NCBI RefSeq assembly: GCF_900110685.1
Contig: NZ_FOES01000017.1
Span: 1-50,257, forward strand
Direction of reading: 5' to 3'
Origin: Piscibacillus halophilus
GTDB lineage: Bacteria > Bacillota > Bacilli > Bacillales > Alkalibacillaceae
Length of the DNA stretch: 50,257 bases
Part shown: positions 25,313 through 33,171 of the stretch, one piece after another
Layout of the letters: the number at the start of each line of letters is the position of its first letter
How positions within the stretch are numbered: position 1 is the first letter of the stretch
Position numbers and translations under genes: made by a program
Notes under the pieces: model-generated
Told to the model about the DNA's origin: nothing
What the model saw: the letters and a program-made list of their open reading frames with translations, nothing else
Databases searched by the model: none

Positions 25313-25707
25313 AAGAACGTGGAATCATTCTATTTGATGGTGTATGTAATTTATGTAACGGAATTGTACAATTTATTTTAAAACGAGACCAACACGATCA
25401 TTTTCAATTCTCGTCATTACAAAGCAATACGAGTCAAAATGTACTAAAACAGTATCATTTAAGTCATAACTTAGAAACATTTGTTTATGTATATCAAAAC
25501 AAAGCATTTACTAAATCATCAGCTGCATTACGTGTATTTAGAGATTTAGGTGGGTTATGGAAGCTCTTGTATGCGTTAATTATTGTACCAAAATTTATGA
25601 GAGACCCTATTTATAATTGGATAGCCAAAAATCGATACAAATGGTTCGGAAAGCGCAATGAATGCATGCTGCCACGACCAGAATATAAGCATAAGTTTTT
25701 AGATTAA
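25306..25707 (+). CDS. DCC-family thiol-disulfide oxidoreductase-like protein
   Basis: A 133-aa protein with the defining DGVCNLCNG motif (residues about 10-18) of the DCC/DUF393 family, whose fold is thioredoxin-like with two cysteines four residues apart. Later parts, SSAALRVFRDLGGLWKL and the IYNWIAKNRY helix, also fit. GTG at 25306 is preceded by GAGG. Electron-transfer or redox functions are assumed for the family but not shown. Second in a pair with the zinc-ribbon protein. Confidence 0.85.
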   Translation: MVKERGIILFDGVCNLCNGIVQFILKRDQHDHFQFSSLQSNTSQNVLKQYHLSHNLETFVYVYQNKAFTKSSAALRVFRDLGGLWKLLYALIIVPKFMRDPIYNWIAKNRYKWFGKRNECMLPRPEYKHKFLD

Positions 25708-25712
25708 TTAAT

Positions 25713-25748
25713 AAAAACCGAGATCGTCATTAAACGCTCTCCGTTTTT
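25713..25748. terminator. Imperfect bidirectional terminator
   Basis: AAAAACCGAGA pairs with TCTCCGTTTTT with one mismatch, between convergent genes; T-rich on both strands. Confidence 0.55.
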
Positions 25749-25750
25749 CA

Positions 25751-26539
25751 TTACTTTGCAATAAATAATTGTGTCCAATATGGTGACATGTTACCACTTG
25801 GTTCATAACCAATACCAATATGAGTAACTGAGTCATTTAAAATGTTTTTACGGTGCCCTTCACTGTTCATCCACTGTTGAACAACTTCTTCAGCCGTATG
25901 TTGACCTGCCGCGATATTTTCAGCTGCAACTGTGTAATCAATACCAAATTGATCTAACATTTCAAACGGTGATCCGTATGTCGGTGATGTGTGACTAAAA
26001 TAACCATTGTCAGCCATATCCACTGATTTAGCCTGAGCTGCTTCGTTAAGTTCTTGGTCGATTTCTAATGCATTTAGTCCTTCCTTTTCACGCTCCGCAT
26101 TTGTTAAACGAACAACTTCTTGAACGATTTGCCTAACATCTTGTGGTTGCTCAGTATCAGCTTGATCTGCGGCTTCACCATTTTGTTCAGCTTGTGGTTG
26201 ATTCTCTTGTTGTTGTCCTTGCTGTCCTTGACGGTCACGAGTCGTTTGACCTCGGTTATCTTCTTCCACTTCATTATTTCGGTGGTTGTACCCTCGATCT
26301 GTATTATAAGGGAAATCTAAATTATCGTCCGTGTTTCCATCGAAGAAAGGAAAATCATTACGATCTCTTCCTTGGTTATTAAAATTTGTATTTTGATCCC
26401 CTTGGTTATTTTGACCAGGTCCATATCCGATATTTTGTAGATCGTCGTTTGCATCATTTGCTCCATCCTCTGTATTACATCCCGTTAAGATACCTGCAAA
26501 TAATATGAAGACGAAGAACCACTTTATATGAAATTTCAT
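25751..26539 (-). CDS. CAP-domain lipoprotein, YkwD-like
   Basis: A 262-aa lipoprotein. The signal peptide ends in ILTGC, with Cys21 to be lipidated. A low-complexity linker rich in Asn, Gln and Asp covers 22-135. The C-terminal CAP (SCP/PR1) domain (137-262) has LTNAEREKEGLNAL, YFSHTSPTYG, AENIAAG, MNSEGHRKNIL and the final IGIGY and WTQLF. Its function is unknown; in Bacillus such proteins are often called spore or envelope associated. The ATG at 26539 is chosen because AAAGGAGG lies nine bases upstream; an earlier in-frame ATG would contain that site. Confidence 0.85.
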   Translation of the reverse strand: MKFHIKWFFVFILFAGILTGCNTEDGANDANDDLQNIGYGPGQNNQGDQNTNFNNQGRDRNDFPFFDGNTDDNLDFPYNTDRGYNHRNNEVEEDNRGQTTRDRQGQQGQQQENQPQAEQNGEAADQADTEQPQDVRQIVQEVVRLTNAEREKEGLNALEIDQELNEAAQAKSVDMADNGYFSHTSPTYGSPFEMLDQFGIDYTVAAENIAAGQHTAEEVVQQWMNSEGHRKNILNDSVTHIGIGYEPSGNMSPYWTQLFIAK

Positions 26540-26589
26540 AAACTTCTTACCTCCTTTTTTCATGTTCGAGTTTAGTTTAAATCGGAGGT

Positions 26590-26618
26590 AAAAAAATATG
26601 CTCCCAATAATAGGGAGC
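26590..26618 (-). terminator. Terminator after the oxidoreductase gene
   Basis: GCTCCC and GGGAGC, loop of seven, followed by ATATTTTTTT on the minus strand. Confidence 0.75.
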
Positions 26619-26626
26619 GTTGGTAG

Positions 26627-27580
26627 TTAACTCATTTTTAAGATATCTTCTAAGACCTTTTGAACTTGATAACCTTCTTCAAAAGTGACGAGTTGCGCCT
26701 CTTTACCATCTAAAGCATTAGCTAATTCATCCATTAATGAAACGTGTTGGTTTATATTTACATTAATTTTTTCTTTTCCTTTTTCTTTTGTTCGAATATA
26801 TAATTCACGCCAGTTTCTTAATTCCAATACAGCCTGTTCACCATAAATCTTATAAGATAAATATTCTTTTTGTCCTACTTCACTTACCCCATTAAACAAA
26901 ACTGGAATGTTCTCAATATTTAATCTTGCCATGAAACCGACTTCTGATTTTTTAGGATCAGCAGGAAAATCGACAAAAGATTGTCTACATGAAGGTATTC
27001 CAATTAGACGAGTTGTTAAATGCAAATAATGCGGTCCAATTTCTCTTATGAATCCCCCTTGCTCTCTTGTTGCAATCCAATTATTTTGTTGCCAAGCTCT
27101 TGGCCATTCTGGGAAATACATATGAAATTCAACACGCTTAATCTCACCTAATTGACCTTGAGCTATGACCTCTTTCATTTTAAGAAATTCATGATGGTAT
27201 GGTAATGGAAAATTCATCGCATTGATGACACCTTTGTTTTCAGCCGCTTCATACATTTCTCTTGCCTCATCTGTGCTATTGGCTAAAGGCTTTTCACATA
27301 AAATATGTTTATTATGTGAGATGATATTTAGAGCTATCTCATGATGAAACTTAGGTGGAACAGCTAAGTAAACTAAATCAATATGATCTTGATTTAATAA
27401 ATCACTATGAGAAGCGTGCGTTTGAACTTCTCCGTATTTCTTTTGAATGTGATCAAGACGCTGTTCATTTGGCTCACAATAATCAGTTACTTTAAAACGT
27501 GGATGATCAATAAATTGTTTTAATACACGTTCACCTACAACACCTAGTCCTATAATGCCTACTTGATATACTTTATTCAT
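26627..27580 (-). CDS. Gfo/Idh/MocA-family oxidoreductase
   Basis: A 317-aa NAD(P)-dependent dehydrogenase. The Rossmann start is GIIGLGVVGERV; the catalytic-lysine motif CEKPLANS follows near residue 93. The C-terminal domain is the usual alpha-beta sheet domain. Family members act on sugars, inositols or amino-sugar derivatives; nothing here fixes the substrate. I choose the ATG at 27580, eight bases after AGGAG. A terminator separates it from the ectoine-type operon upstream, so it is probably not an obligate part of that pathway, though some readthrough is possible. Confidence 0.8.
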   Translation of the reverse strand: MNKVYQVGIIGLGVVGERVLKQFIDHPRFKVTDYCEPNEQRLDHIQKKYGEVQTHASHSDLLNQDHIDLVYLAVPPKFHHEIALNIISHNKHILCEKPLANSTDEAREMYEAAENKGVINAMNFPLPYHHEFLKMKEVIAQGQLGEIKRVEFHMYFPEWPRAWQQNNWIATREQGGFIREIGPHYLHLTTRLIGIPSCRQSFVDFPADPKKSEVGFMARLNIENIPVLFNGVSEVGQKEYLSYKIYGEQAVLELRNWRELYIRTKEKGKEKINVNINQHVSLMDELANALDGKEAQLVTFEEGYQVQKVLEDILKMS

Positions 27581-27641
27581 CACGTATTCTCCTTAACCCA
27601 TTTTCTTTTTATTATGGCATAAAAAATGGATAAAAATATAT

Positions 27642-27672
27642 AAAAAGGACTCAACCTTTAAGATTGAGTCCT
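27642..27672 (-). terminator. Terminator of the ectoine-type operon
   Basis: AGGACTCAA and TTGAGTCCT pair over 9 bp, then TTTTATATA on the minus strand. It sits a few bases after the aldehyde dehydrogenase stop. Confidence 0.85.
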
Positions 27673-27680
27673 CTAATCAA

Positions 27681-29117
27681 TTAGAGCTTAATGGCGACGA
27701 CTTTAGGCTCCGTCATCGTTTCAATCGAAAATCGAATGCCTTCGCGCCCTAACCCTGAATTTTTCACGCCACCAAATGGCATCTCATCAATTCGATAATC
27801 ACTCGTATCATTAACCATAACGCCGCCACACTCTAAATGTTGAATGGCATAAAAAGCATGATCTAAATTTTTAGTAAAAATCCCTGCCTGAAGCCCGTAG
27901 TCAACACTGTTTGCTTTTTCAACTGCCTCTTCTAATGAGTCAACTGGAAATACGGAGACTACCGGACCGAAAATTTCTTCTTTCACTATTTTTGCCGATT
28001 CTGGCACATCCGCTAAAATAGTTGGTGAGTAAAAGGCTCCTTTCCGTACACCGCCTGCCAAAATTTGACCACCTTGATCCACAGCATCATTGACCCAATC
28101 TTCGACTCTCATCGCTTCTTTTTCCGTGATCAGTGGACCAACATCCGTGTCATGTAATAATTTATCGCCGACTTTTAGAGCTTTCGTTTGAAAAACCATT
28201 TTTTTAACAAATTCATCATACACATTTCTTTCTACAAAAATTCTTTGGACTCCTATACAATTTTGACCGACTGCTCCAAACGAACCTGCGACACAAGATG
28301 AAACAGCATCATCTAAGTCGCAATCACTCATAACAATGGCAGGTGAGTTTGAACCTAATTCCATTCCTATATGTTTAATTCCTGATTGTTCAGCTACTTT
28401 TTCACCTGCATTTAATCCTCCTGTAAAGGACACCATTTTAACCGCTGGATGTTGCACAAGAGTCTCTCCTAATTCACTACCCGATCCAGTAATCACACTA
28501 AGCATTCCTTTTGGTAAACCTGCAGCTTCAAAAGCGTCTGCCAATAACAATGCACTTAAAGGTGTGACCGATGCTGGCTTCACAACAATAGCATTTCCAG
28601 AAGCGATTGCAGGACCTACCTTATGAGCAACTAAATTTAATGGATCATTAAATGGAGTAATAGCTCCAACAACACCTACAGGAAACCGATAATAATAACC
28701 AACTCGATTTTCACTTCCTTCATTTTGATCAAAATTAATTGTTTCTCCTTTTAATCGCCGAGCTTCTTCAGCGCTAATTTCTAAGGTTTGCATCGCCCTT
28801 TTAACTTCACCGCGAGCTTCTGTGATCGTCTTACTACCTTCAGTGGCAATCGTCTGAGCATACAAATCTTTATTCTCGTTCATATATTCAACCGTAGCTT
28901 TAAGAACTTTAATACGTTCGTGTGTCGGCCAATCTTTGTGTCGTTGAAATGCTGTTTCTGCTTCATCAATCGCTCTTTTCATGTCCTCTTTAGTTGATAA
29001 AGGGACGTGAGCAATTAAACGATTATCTTGAGGGTCATACACACCAAACGTTTGCGCAGCATCTACCCACTTCCCAGCTAACAACATCTTTTCCGCCTTC
29101 ACCTGAAGTTGTTTCAC
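27681..29117 (-). CDS. Aldehyde dehydrogenase, possible aspartate-semialdehyde oxidase (DoeC-like)
   Basis: A 478-aa NAD(P)-dependent aldehyde dehydrogenase. Catalytic Cys287 lies in GAVGQNCIG and Glu253 in MELGSN; Lys180 in VVKPAS is the cofactor lysine. The start is GTG at 29117 with GAGGTGAT upstream, fitting the 13-bp gap after the homoserine dehydrogenase stop. Succinate-semialdehyde-type enzymes include DoeC, which oxidises aspartate semialdehyde to aspartate in ectoine breakdown. Its place as last gene of a DoeA-led operon makes that the best guess, but the family alone does not prove the substrate. Confidence 0.82.
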   Translation of the reverse strand: MKQLQVKAEKMLLAGKWVDAAQTFGVYDPQDNRLIAHVPLSTKEDMKRAIDEAETAFQRHKDWPTHERIKVLKATVEYMNENKDLYAQTIATEGSKTITEARGEVKRAMQTLEISAEEARRLKGETINFDQNEGSENRVGYYYRFPVGVVGAITPFNDPLNLVAHKVGPAIASGNAIVVKPASVTPLSALLLADAFEAAGLPKGMLSVITGSGSELGETLVQHPAVKMVSFTGGLNAGEKVAEQSGIKHIGMELGSNSPAIVMSDCDLDDAVSSCVAGSFGAVGQNCIGVQRIFVERNVYDEFVKKMVFQTKALKVGDKLLHDTDVGPLITEKEAMRVEDWVNDAVDQGGQILAGGVRKGAFYSPTILADVPESAKIVKEEIFGPVVSVFPVDSLEEAVEKANSVDYGLQAGIFTKNLDHAFYAIQHLECGGVMVNDTSDYRIDEMPFGGVKNSGLGREGIRFSIETMTEPKVVAIKL

Positions 29118-29130
29118 TGATATCACCTCA

Positions 29131-30171
29131 CTATACACGTATTTTTGGATTCACTTGGTAAGCGTGAATCATATCAATTAACAATGAAAAACCCGTCTCC
29201 TTAAGACCTGCACCAGCACCCGTTAACATGATTGGGCCAGATAAATCACATTCATATAAGATTGCGTTTGTAGCCCCTTGAACACCTGCTAAAGGGTGAG
29301 TTATGTCTATTTTTTCCGGTGCTACTTGCGCTTCAATACCTTCCTCTGTTTTTTTAATTCTCGCCAATAGTTTCCAACGTTTACCCTCGCTTAATGCTTC
29401 TTGAACCATCTCTCCTGTTAAATCAGCAATTCCCTGACACGGAATATCTAACGCGCTCACTTTTTGGCCCATCACATAATGAGATAAAATAGCCGTTTTG
29501 TATCGCACATCATAACCTTCAATATCACTCGTTGGATCCGCTTCAGCATAGCCAAACTCTTGAGCTTGCTTTAACGCTTGATCAAAAGATAACCCTTTCT
29601 CCATTTCGGTAATAATATAATTGGTCGTTCCATTTAAAATTCCCACAACTTCATAAATGTCATTTCCCATTAAGGTGGTCCTCGGTAAACGTAATGCTGG
29701 CGTCCCACTCATAACGGTTCCTTCAAATCCAAAGAAACATTCGTTTTCATCCGCCAACGCTTGTAATTCATCTAGTTTTAAAGCGACTGGACCTTTATTG
29801 GTAGTGACCACACTTTTCCCATTTTTAAAAGCTGCTACACAATGATCAATCGCTGGCTGGCCCGTTTGAACATCCGTAAACGTGACTTCTACGATCATGT
29901 CTGCGTTCGACTTTTCAATCGTCTCTAAGCTATTCCAATCATATTCTTGTGCATTGGGGTAAGCATCCACACGCCCTTTTTCCCTAACGGCATCTAATAA
30001 AGTAGAGATGTCTAATCCGTCTGGGTCATACACGGACCCTTTCATCACATCTGACACAGCAACCACAGTTGGTTCTAAACCATACTGGAGTTTTAGCGAC
30101 TCTTTTTTATCTTGTAGAATTTCAGCTAGCGCCTGACCGACGCCGCCAAATCCGATAAATGCGACCTTCAT
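29131..30171 (-). CDS. Homoserine dehydrogenase without ACT domain
   Basis: A 346-aa enzyme that interconverts aspartate semialdehyde and homoserine with NAD(P). FIGFGGVGQAL forms the nucleotide site, TTNKGP carries the conserved Lys, and NGTTNYI and EADPTSDIEGYD form the substrate site. The C-terminal ACT regulatory domain found in Bacillus Hom (about 430 aa) is missing, so threonine feedback is unlikely; that suits a catabolic role. I choose ATG 30171 with GGGGGAG upstream. It lies between a cystathionine-synthase-family gene and an aldehyde dehydrogenase, with gaps of 12-13 bp. Confidence 0.85.
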   Translation of the reverse strand: MKVAFIGFGGVGQALAEILQDKKESLKLQYGLEPTVVAVSDVMKGSVYDPDGLDISTLLDAVREKGRVDAYPNAQEYDWNSLETIEKSNADMIVEVTFTDVQTGQPAIDHCVAAFKNGKSVVTTNKGPVALKLDELQALADENECFFGFEGTVMSGTPALRLPRTTLMGNDIYEVVGILNGTTNYIITEMEKGLSFDQALKQAQEFGYAEADPTSDIEGYDVRYKTAILSHYVMGQKVSALDIPCQGIADLTGEMVQEALSEGKRWKLLARIKKTEEGIEAQVAPEKIDITHPLAGVQGATNAILYECDLSGPIMLTGAGAGLKETGFSLLIDMIHAYQVNPKIRV

Positions 30172-30183
30172 CAAACTCCCCCT

Positions 30184-31383
30184 TTATTTCGCTAACATAT
30201 TTTCTGGTAATGATGCGAATGCTTGCTCTAAATCAGCGATTAAATCGTCGATGTCTTCAATTCCTGCTGAATAACGGATGAGGCCTTCAGGAATCCCCAT
30301 AGCCGCACGTTCTTCAGGTGTACATTCCACGTGGCTCGTGGTTCTGGCTGGCCCAACAATCGTCTCAACAGCTCCTAAGTTAGCCGCACGATTGGCAAAT
30401 TGAAGTTTTGGTAGAAGGTGTCGCACTGTATCAATTCCACCTTTTACTGAAAAACTCAGCATTCCTCCAAATCCTCGCATTTGTTTTTTCGCAATGTCGT
30501 GTCCTGGATGTTCTTCAAGTCCTGGATAAAACACATCATCCACCATATCAACTGTTTTAAGGTATTCTGCAATTTTTTGCGCGTTTTCATTTTGACGTCC
30601 AATGCGTAAATGAAGCGTTTTCATCCCACGTAGTAAAAGGTAAGCAGCCATTGGATCAAGCGTTGCACCGTTAATTTCACGGTAATGATATATTTGTTCC
30701 ACTAATTCTTCGCGTCCACAGACAACACCGCCTAAGGCATCTGCATGACCACCGAGGAATTTTGTTGCACTATGAATCACTAGATCAACACCAAGTTCAA
30801 TTGGATTTTGGTTAATCGGAGTCGCAAATGTGTTGTCTATAATGACCAAAGCCCCAACATCATGCCCTGCCTTAACCATGCGCTCAATATCTGTAATTTT
30901 TACAGTAGGATTCGTTGGTGTTTCTAAATAAAGAACCTTACAACCTTTAGCCACTTCTTCTTCAATCGCTTCATGATTTCCTGTTTCACAAAGCTCCACA
31001 TCAACATGTTGTTTCGGTAAAAACTCAGTAAAAATTTTATTGGTACCACCGTACGTATCTTTAATCGATACAATGCGATCGCCCGGGAATAAGAATGTGC
31101 CTAATGTGTTACTGATAGCTGCCATTCCGGTAGAAAAGCTTGTTGCCGCTTCTGCCTCTTCTAACGTTTTGACCTTATCTTCAAATGCCTGAACGGTTGG
31201 ATTCGTGTTCCGGCCGTAAATGTGACCCGTTTTGTTCCCAACAGCCACTTCATACCATTCGTCCATATCGTCATAACCAAACGATACGCTGTGCACAACC
31301 GGTACTTGTGTTGCACCGTGGACGAGTTGATCTTTTTCACCAGCCCACAGTGCTTGAGTTCCCTTATTAATTTCTTTCATCAT
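30184..31383 (-). CDS. Cystathionine gamma-synthase/lyase-family PLP enzyme
   Basis: A 399-aa fold-type I PLP enzyme of the Cys/Met metabolism family. Lys208 in HSATKFLGGHADALGG binds PLP; YGRNTNPT, ETPTNPT and the C-terminal RYSAGIED are typical. Family members do gamma-replacement or elimination on O-acyl-homoserine, cystathionine or methionine. Sitting right after an ectoine hydrolase gene (12 bp) and before homoserine dehydrogenase, it may act on a diaminobutyrate derivative; this is my inference. The alternative is a plain methionine gamma-lyase or cystathionine synthase. GGAGGAG precedes ATG 31383. Confidence 0.83.
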   Translation of the reverse strand: MMKEINKGTQALWAGEKDQLVHGATQVPVVHSVSFGYDDMDEWYEVAVGNKTGHIYGRNTNPTVQAFEDKVKTLEEAEAATSFSTGMAAISNTLGTFLFPGDRIVSIKDTYGGTNKIFTEFLPKQHVDVELCETGNHEAIEEEVAKGCKVLYLETPTNPTVKITDIERMVKAGHDVGALVIIDNTFATPINQNPIELGVDLVIHSATKFLGGHADALGGVVCGREELVEQIYHYREINGATLDPMAAYLLLRGMKTLHLRIGRQNENAQKIAEYLKTVDMVDDVFYPGLEEHPGHDIAKKQMRGFGGMLSFSVKGGIDTVRHLLPKLQFANRAANLGAVETIVGPARTTSHVECTPEERAAMGIPEGLIRYSAGIEDIDDLIADLEQAFASLPENMLAK

Positions 31384-31395
31384 ATAATCTCCTCC

Positions 31396-32607
31396 CTAAC
31401 TGATAATTCCATCACTTCCATCTGGTAATTGAAACGGGCTTTGAATGAGTAGTTCTCTCGGATAGTCCGTAAACATCTCTACTCCTGTCTCAGTCACCCG
31501 GAATGATTCACTCATTTCCAAACCATAATGATCTAACCAAATTCCTGGTATAAAATGAAAGGTCATATTAGGTTCTAGAACTGTCTGATCACCTTTACGG
31601 ATACTGGCTGTATGCTCTCCCCAATCAGGTGGGTAATTTAACCCCATGGAATAACCTAATCGAGATTCTTTGTCGATTCCGTAACGTCTTGTTGATTTTC
31701 GCCAAGCCTCCTCTAATTCTTCTAATACGACTCCCGGTTTCACAATCGACATGACGTCTTCGATTCCTTCCGCCACAATTTGTGCAAGCCGTTCCAATTT
31801 TTCAGGTGACTGTCCGATATGAGCTGTTCGTGCTAATGGACAATGATAACGTTTAAAGCACCCTGCTAGCTCAATAATGACGGAATTATCTTCTTTAAAA
31901 TACTGATCACTCCAAGTTAAATGAGGCGTAGATGTGTTTTCTCCTGTTGGAAGCATTGGTACGATCGATGGATAATCTCCTCCGTACTCTTCTGTTCCCC
32001 TGATCAGTTCAAAAAAGATACTCGCAGCCGCATCACATTCACGCGAACCTGTATGAATACTTTTTAAACCAGCATTCATTGCCCGTTCAGCAATTTGAGC
32101 TGCCTTTCGAATATAATCTATTTCTTGAGGCGACTTTATAATCCGAACCCAATTGACTAGACAAGACCCATCTTTAAAAGTGGCATTCGGAAGTTTTTCT
32201 TTTAACACCTCATATGCCTTAGCCGTGAAGTAATACTGTTCTTTCTCGACTCCAATCACCCGATTCCCTTGCCCAATTTGTTCTAATATCTCTGCGATAA
32301 ACTCCATTGGGTGGTGATCTTCTGATTGAACATAATAATCTGGATAAGCCATAATGTTTTCGTCGTACATCCATGTTTTAGCCTTAGCCCCAGGTGCATC
32401 CATATACCGTCCAATCCAAACTGGCTGTGGCTCATCAATGATGACAATTAACATTTGGTGTACGTAAAACGACCAAGCATCATACCCAGATAAATAATTC
32501 ATGTTCGCGGGATCGGTAATTAACAGAACCTCAATCCCTTTTTCATTCATACTCTTTTTTGTTCTCTCTAACCGATGCTGATACTCCACAATATCAAAAT
32601 CCAACAC
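31396..32607 (-). CDS. doeA: Ectoine hydrolase (DoeA/EutD type), M24 peptidase fold
   Basis: A 403-aa creatinase-fold enzyme. The segments GYDAWSFYVHQ, GGDYPSIVPMLPTGE, ELAGCFKRYHCPLART and GYSMGLNYPPDWGEHTASIR match EutD/DoeA as I remember them. The aspartate metal ligands of prolidases are replaced (E-L-A-G and C-P in place of the D..SD pattern), as in DoeA and creatinase. DoeA opens the ectoine ring to N-acetyl-diaminobutyrate. The start is GTG at 32607, eight bases after GGGAGG. First gene of a four-gene operon and downstream of a PucR regulator, a common partner of catabolic genes. Confidence 0.8.
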   Translation of the reverse strand: MLDFDIVEYQHRLERTKKSMNEKGIEVLLITDPANMNYLSGYDAWSFYVHQMLIVIIDEPQPVWIGRYMDAPGAKAKTWMYDENIMAYPDYYVQSEDHHPMEFIAEILEQIGQGNRVIGVEKEQYYFTAKAYEVLKEKLPNATFKDGSCLVNWVRIIKSPQEIDYIRKAAQIAERAMNAGLKSIHTGSRECDAAASIFFELIRGTEEYGGDYPSIVPMLPTGENTSTPHLTWSDQYFKEDNSVIIELAGCFKRYHCPLARTAHIGQSPEKLERLAQIVAEGIEDVMSIVKPGVVLEELEEAWRKSTRRYGIDKESRLGYSMGLNYPPDWGEHTASIRKGDQTVLEPNMTFHFIPGIWLDHYGLEMSESFRVTETGVEMFTDYPRELLIQSPFQLPDGSDGIIS

Positions 32608-32653
32608 GCCAACATCCTCCCTTCGTTAAATGACTGAATTTTTAGTTTTCTTA

Positions 32654-32682
32654 ATTATATTGTACGAAGAACCTGCTATAAA
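32654..32682 (-). promoter_or_regulatory. Promoter of the ectoine-type operon
   Basis: TATAAT (-10, 32654-32659) with TTTATA 17 bp upstream, a weak -35. The weak -35 suggests that an activator is needed. The predicted leader is about 40 nt. Confidence 0.5.
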
Positions 32683-32689
32683 TGTAATG

Positions 32690-32734
32690 TTCAAAGTGTA
32701 TGAAGTTTTTTGCTCATGTTTTATACACTTTGAA
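32690..32734. promoter_or_regulatory. 12-bp inverted repeat, likely operator
   Basis: TTCAAAGTGTAT at 32690 and its exact complement ATACACTTTGAA at 32723 lie 33 bp apart, three helical turns, and just upstream of the weak -35. No T-run follows on either side, so termination is unlikely. A site for the PucR-type regulator encoded nearby is the natural guess. Confidence 0.55.
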
Positions 32735-32735
32735 T

Positions 32736-32766
32736 AATATAATAAAGCCCGCCAAATGACGGACTT
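32736..32766 (-). terminator. Terminator at the end of the 21-bp array
   Basis: AAGTCCGTC pairs with GGCGGGCTT (two G-U pairs) around ATTT, followed by TATTATATT. It would end a transcript that runs from the regulator gene through the array. Confidence 0.6.
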
Positions 32767-32775
32767 AAGTTTTGA

Positions 32776-33171
32776 TTTTATCGGCATGTATTCGTTTTCT
32801 ATGGACATGTTTTCTGATTCTATCGACATGTTTTGAAATTCTATGGTCATGTTTTCTGATTCTATCGACATGTTTTGAAATTCTATGGTCATGTTTTTCG
32901 ATTCTATCGGCATGTATTCGTTTTCTATGGTCATGTTTTTCGATTCTATCGGCATGTTTGTAATTTCTATGGTCATGTTTCTTTTTTCTATCGGCATGTT
33001 TGCCATTCTATGAGGGATTTCTTACTTCTATAGGTGTTTTTCCTTAGCCAATAGGGGTATTTTCGTTTTCTATAAGCGTATTTTTCAATTCTATGGGTGT
33101 GTTTCTTTTTTTATCGGTGTATTTTTCAGCTCTATAAGTGTATCTCATCATTCTATAGGTGTATTCACTAA
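32776..33171. repeat. Tandem array of about 19 units of 21 bp
   Basis: TTCTAT-type anchors begin at 32776 and recur every 21 bp to 32986 (11 units), then every 20-21 bp to 33151 (8 diverged units). The first 11 have the core TTCTATSGNCATGTTTT and alternate strictly between TATCG and TATGG forms, a 42-bp higher-order repeat. The last unit overlaps the stop codon of the PucR gene. Because 21 is a multiple of three, both strands show long open frames of heptapeptides (N-M-x-I-E-x-x on the minus strand); with no ribosome site I do not call them genes. Together with 32608-32775 this is the only gene-free stretch over 300 bp. Confidence 0.9.

Noticed and set aside
26120-26382. Two plus-strand frames opposite the CAP lipoprotein gene
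   Set aside because: They mirror the low-complexity Asn/Gln/Asp linker on the opposite strand and have no ribosome site or family match.
26627-27580. Gfo/Idh/MocA gene as fifth gene of the ectoine-type operon
   Set aside because: A strong terminator stands between it and the aldehyde dehydrogenase gene.
32626-33006. 126-codon minus-strand frame of heptapeptide repeats (N-M-x-I-E-x-x), and a matching plus-strand frame
   Set aside because: The frames are open only because the 21-bp repeat period is a multiple of three. There is no ribosome site, and the minus-strand frame runs past the array and through a terminator.
32776-33171. The tandem array as a CRISPR
   Set aside because: Units are contiguous with no unique spacers, the period is 21 bp, and no cas genes are in the window.
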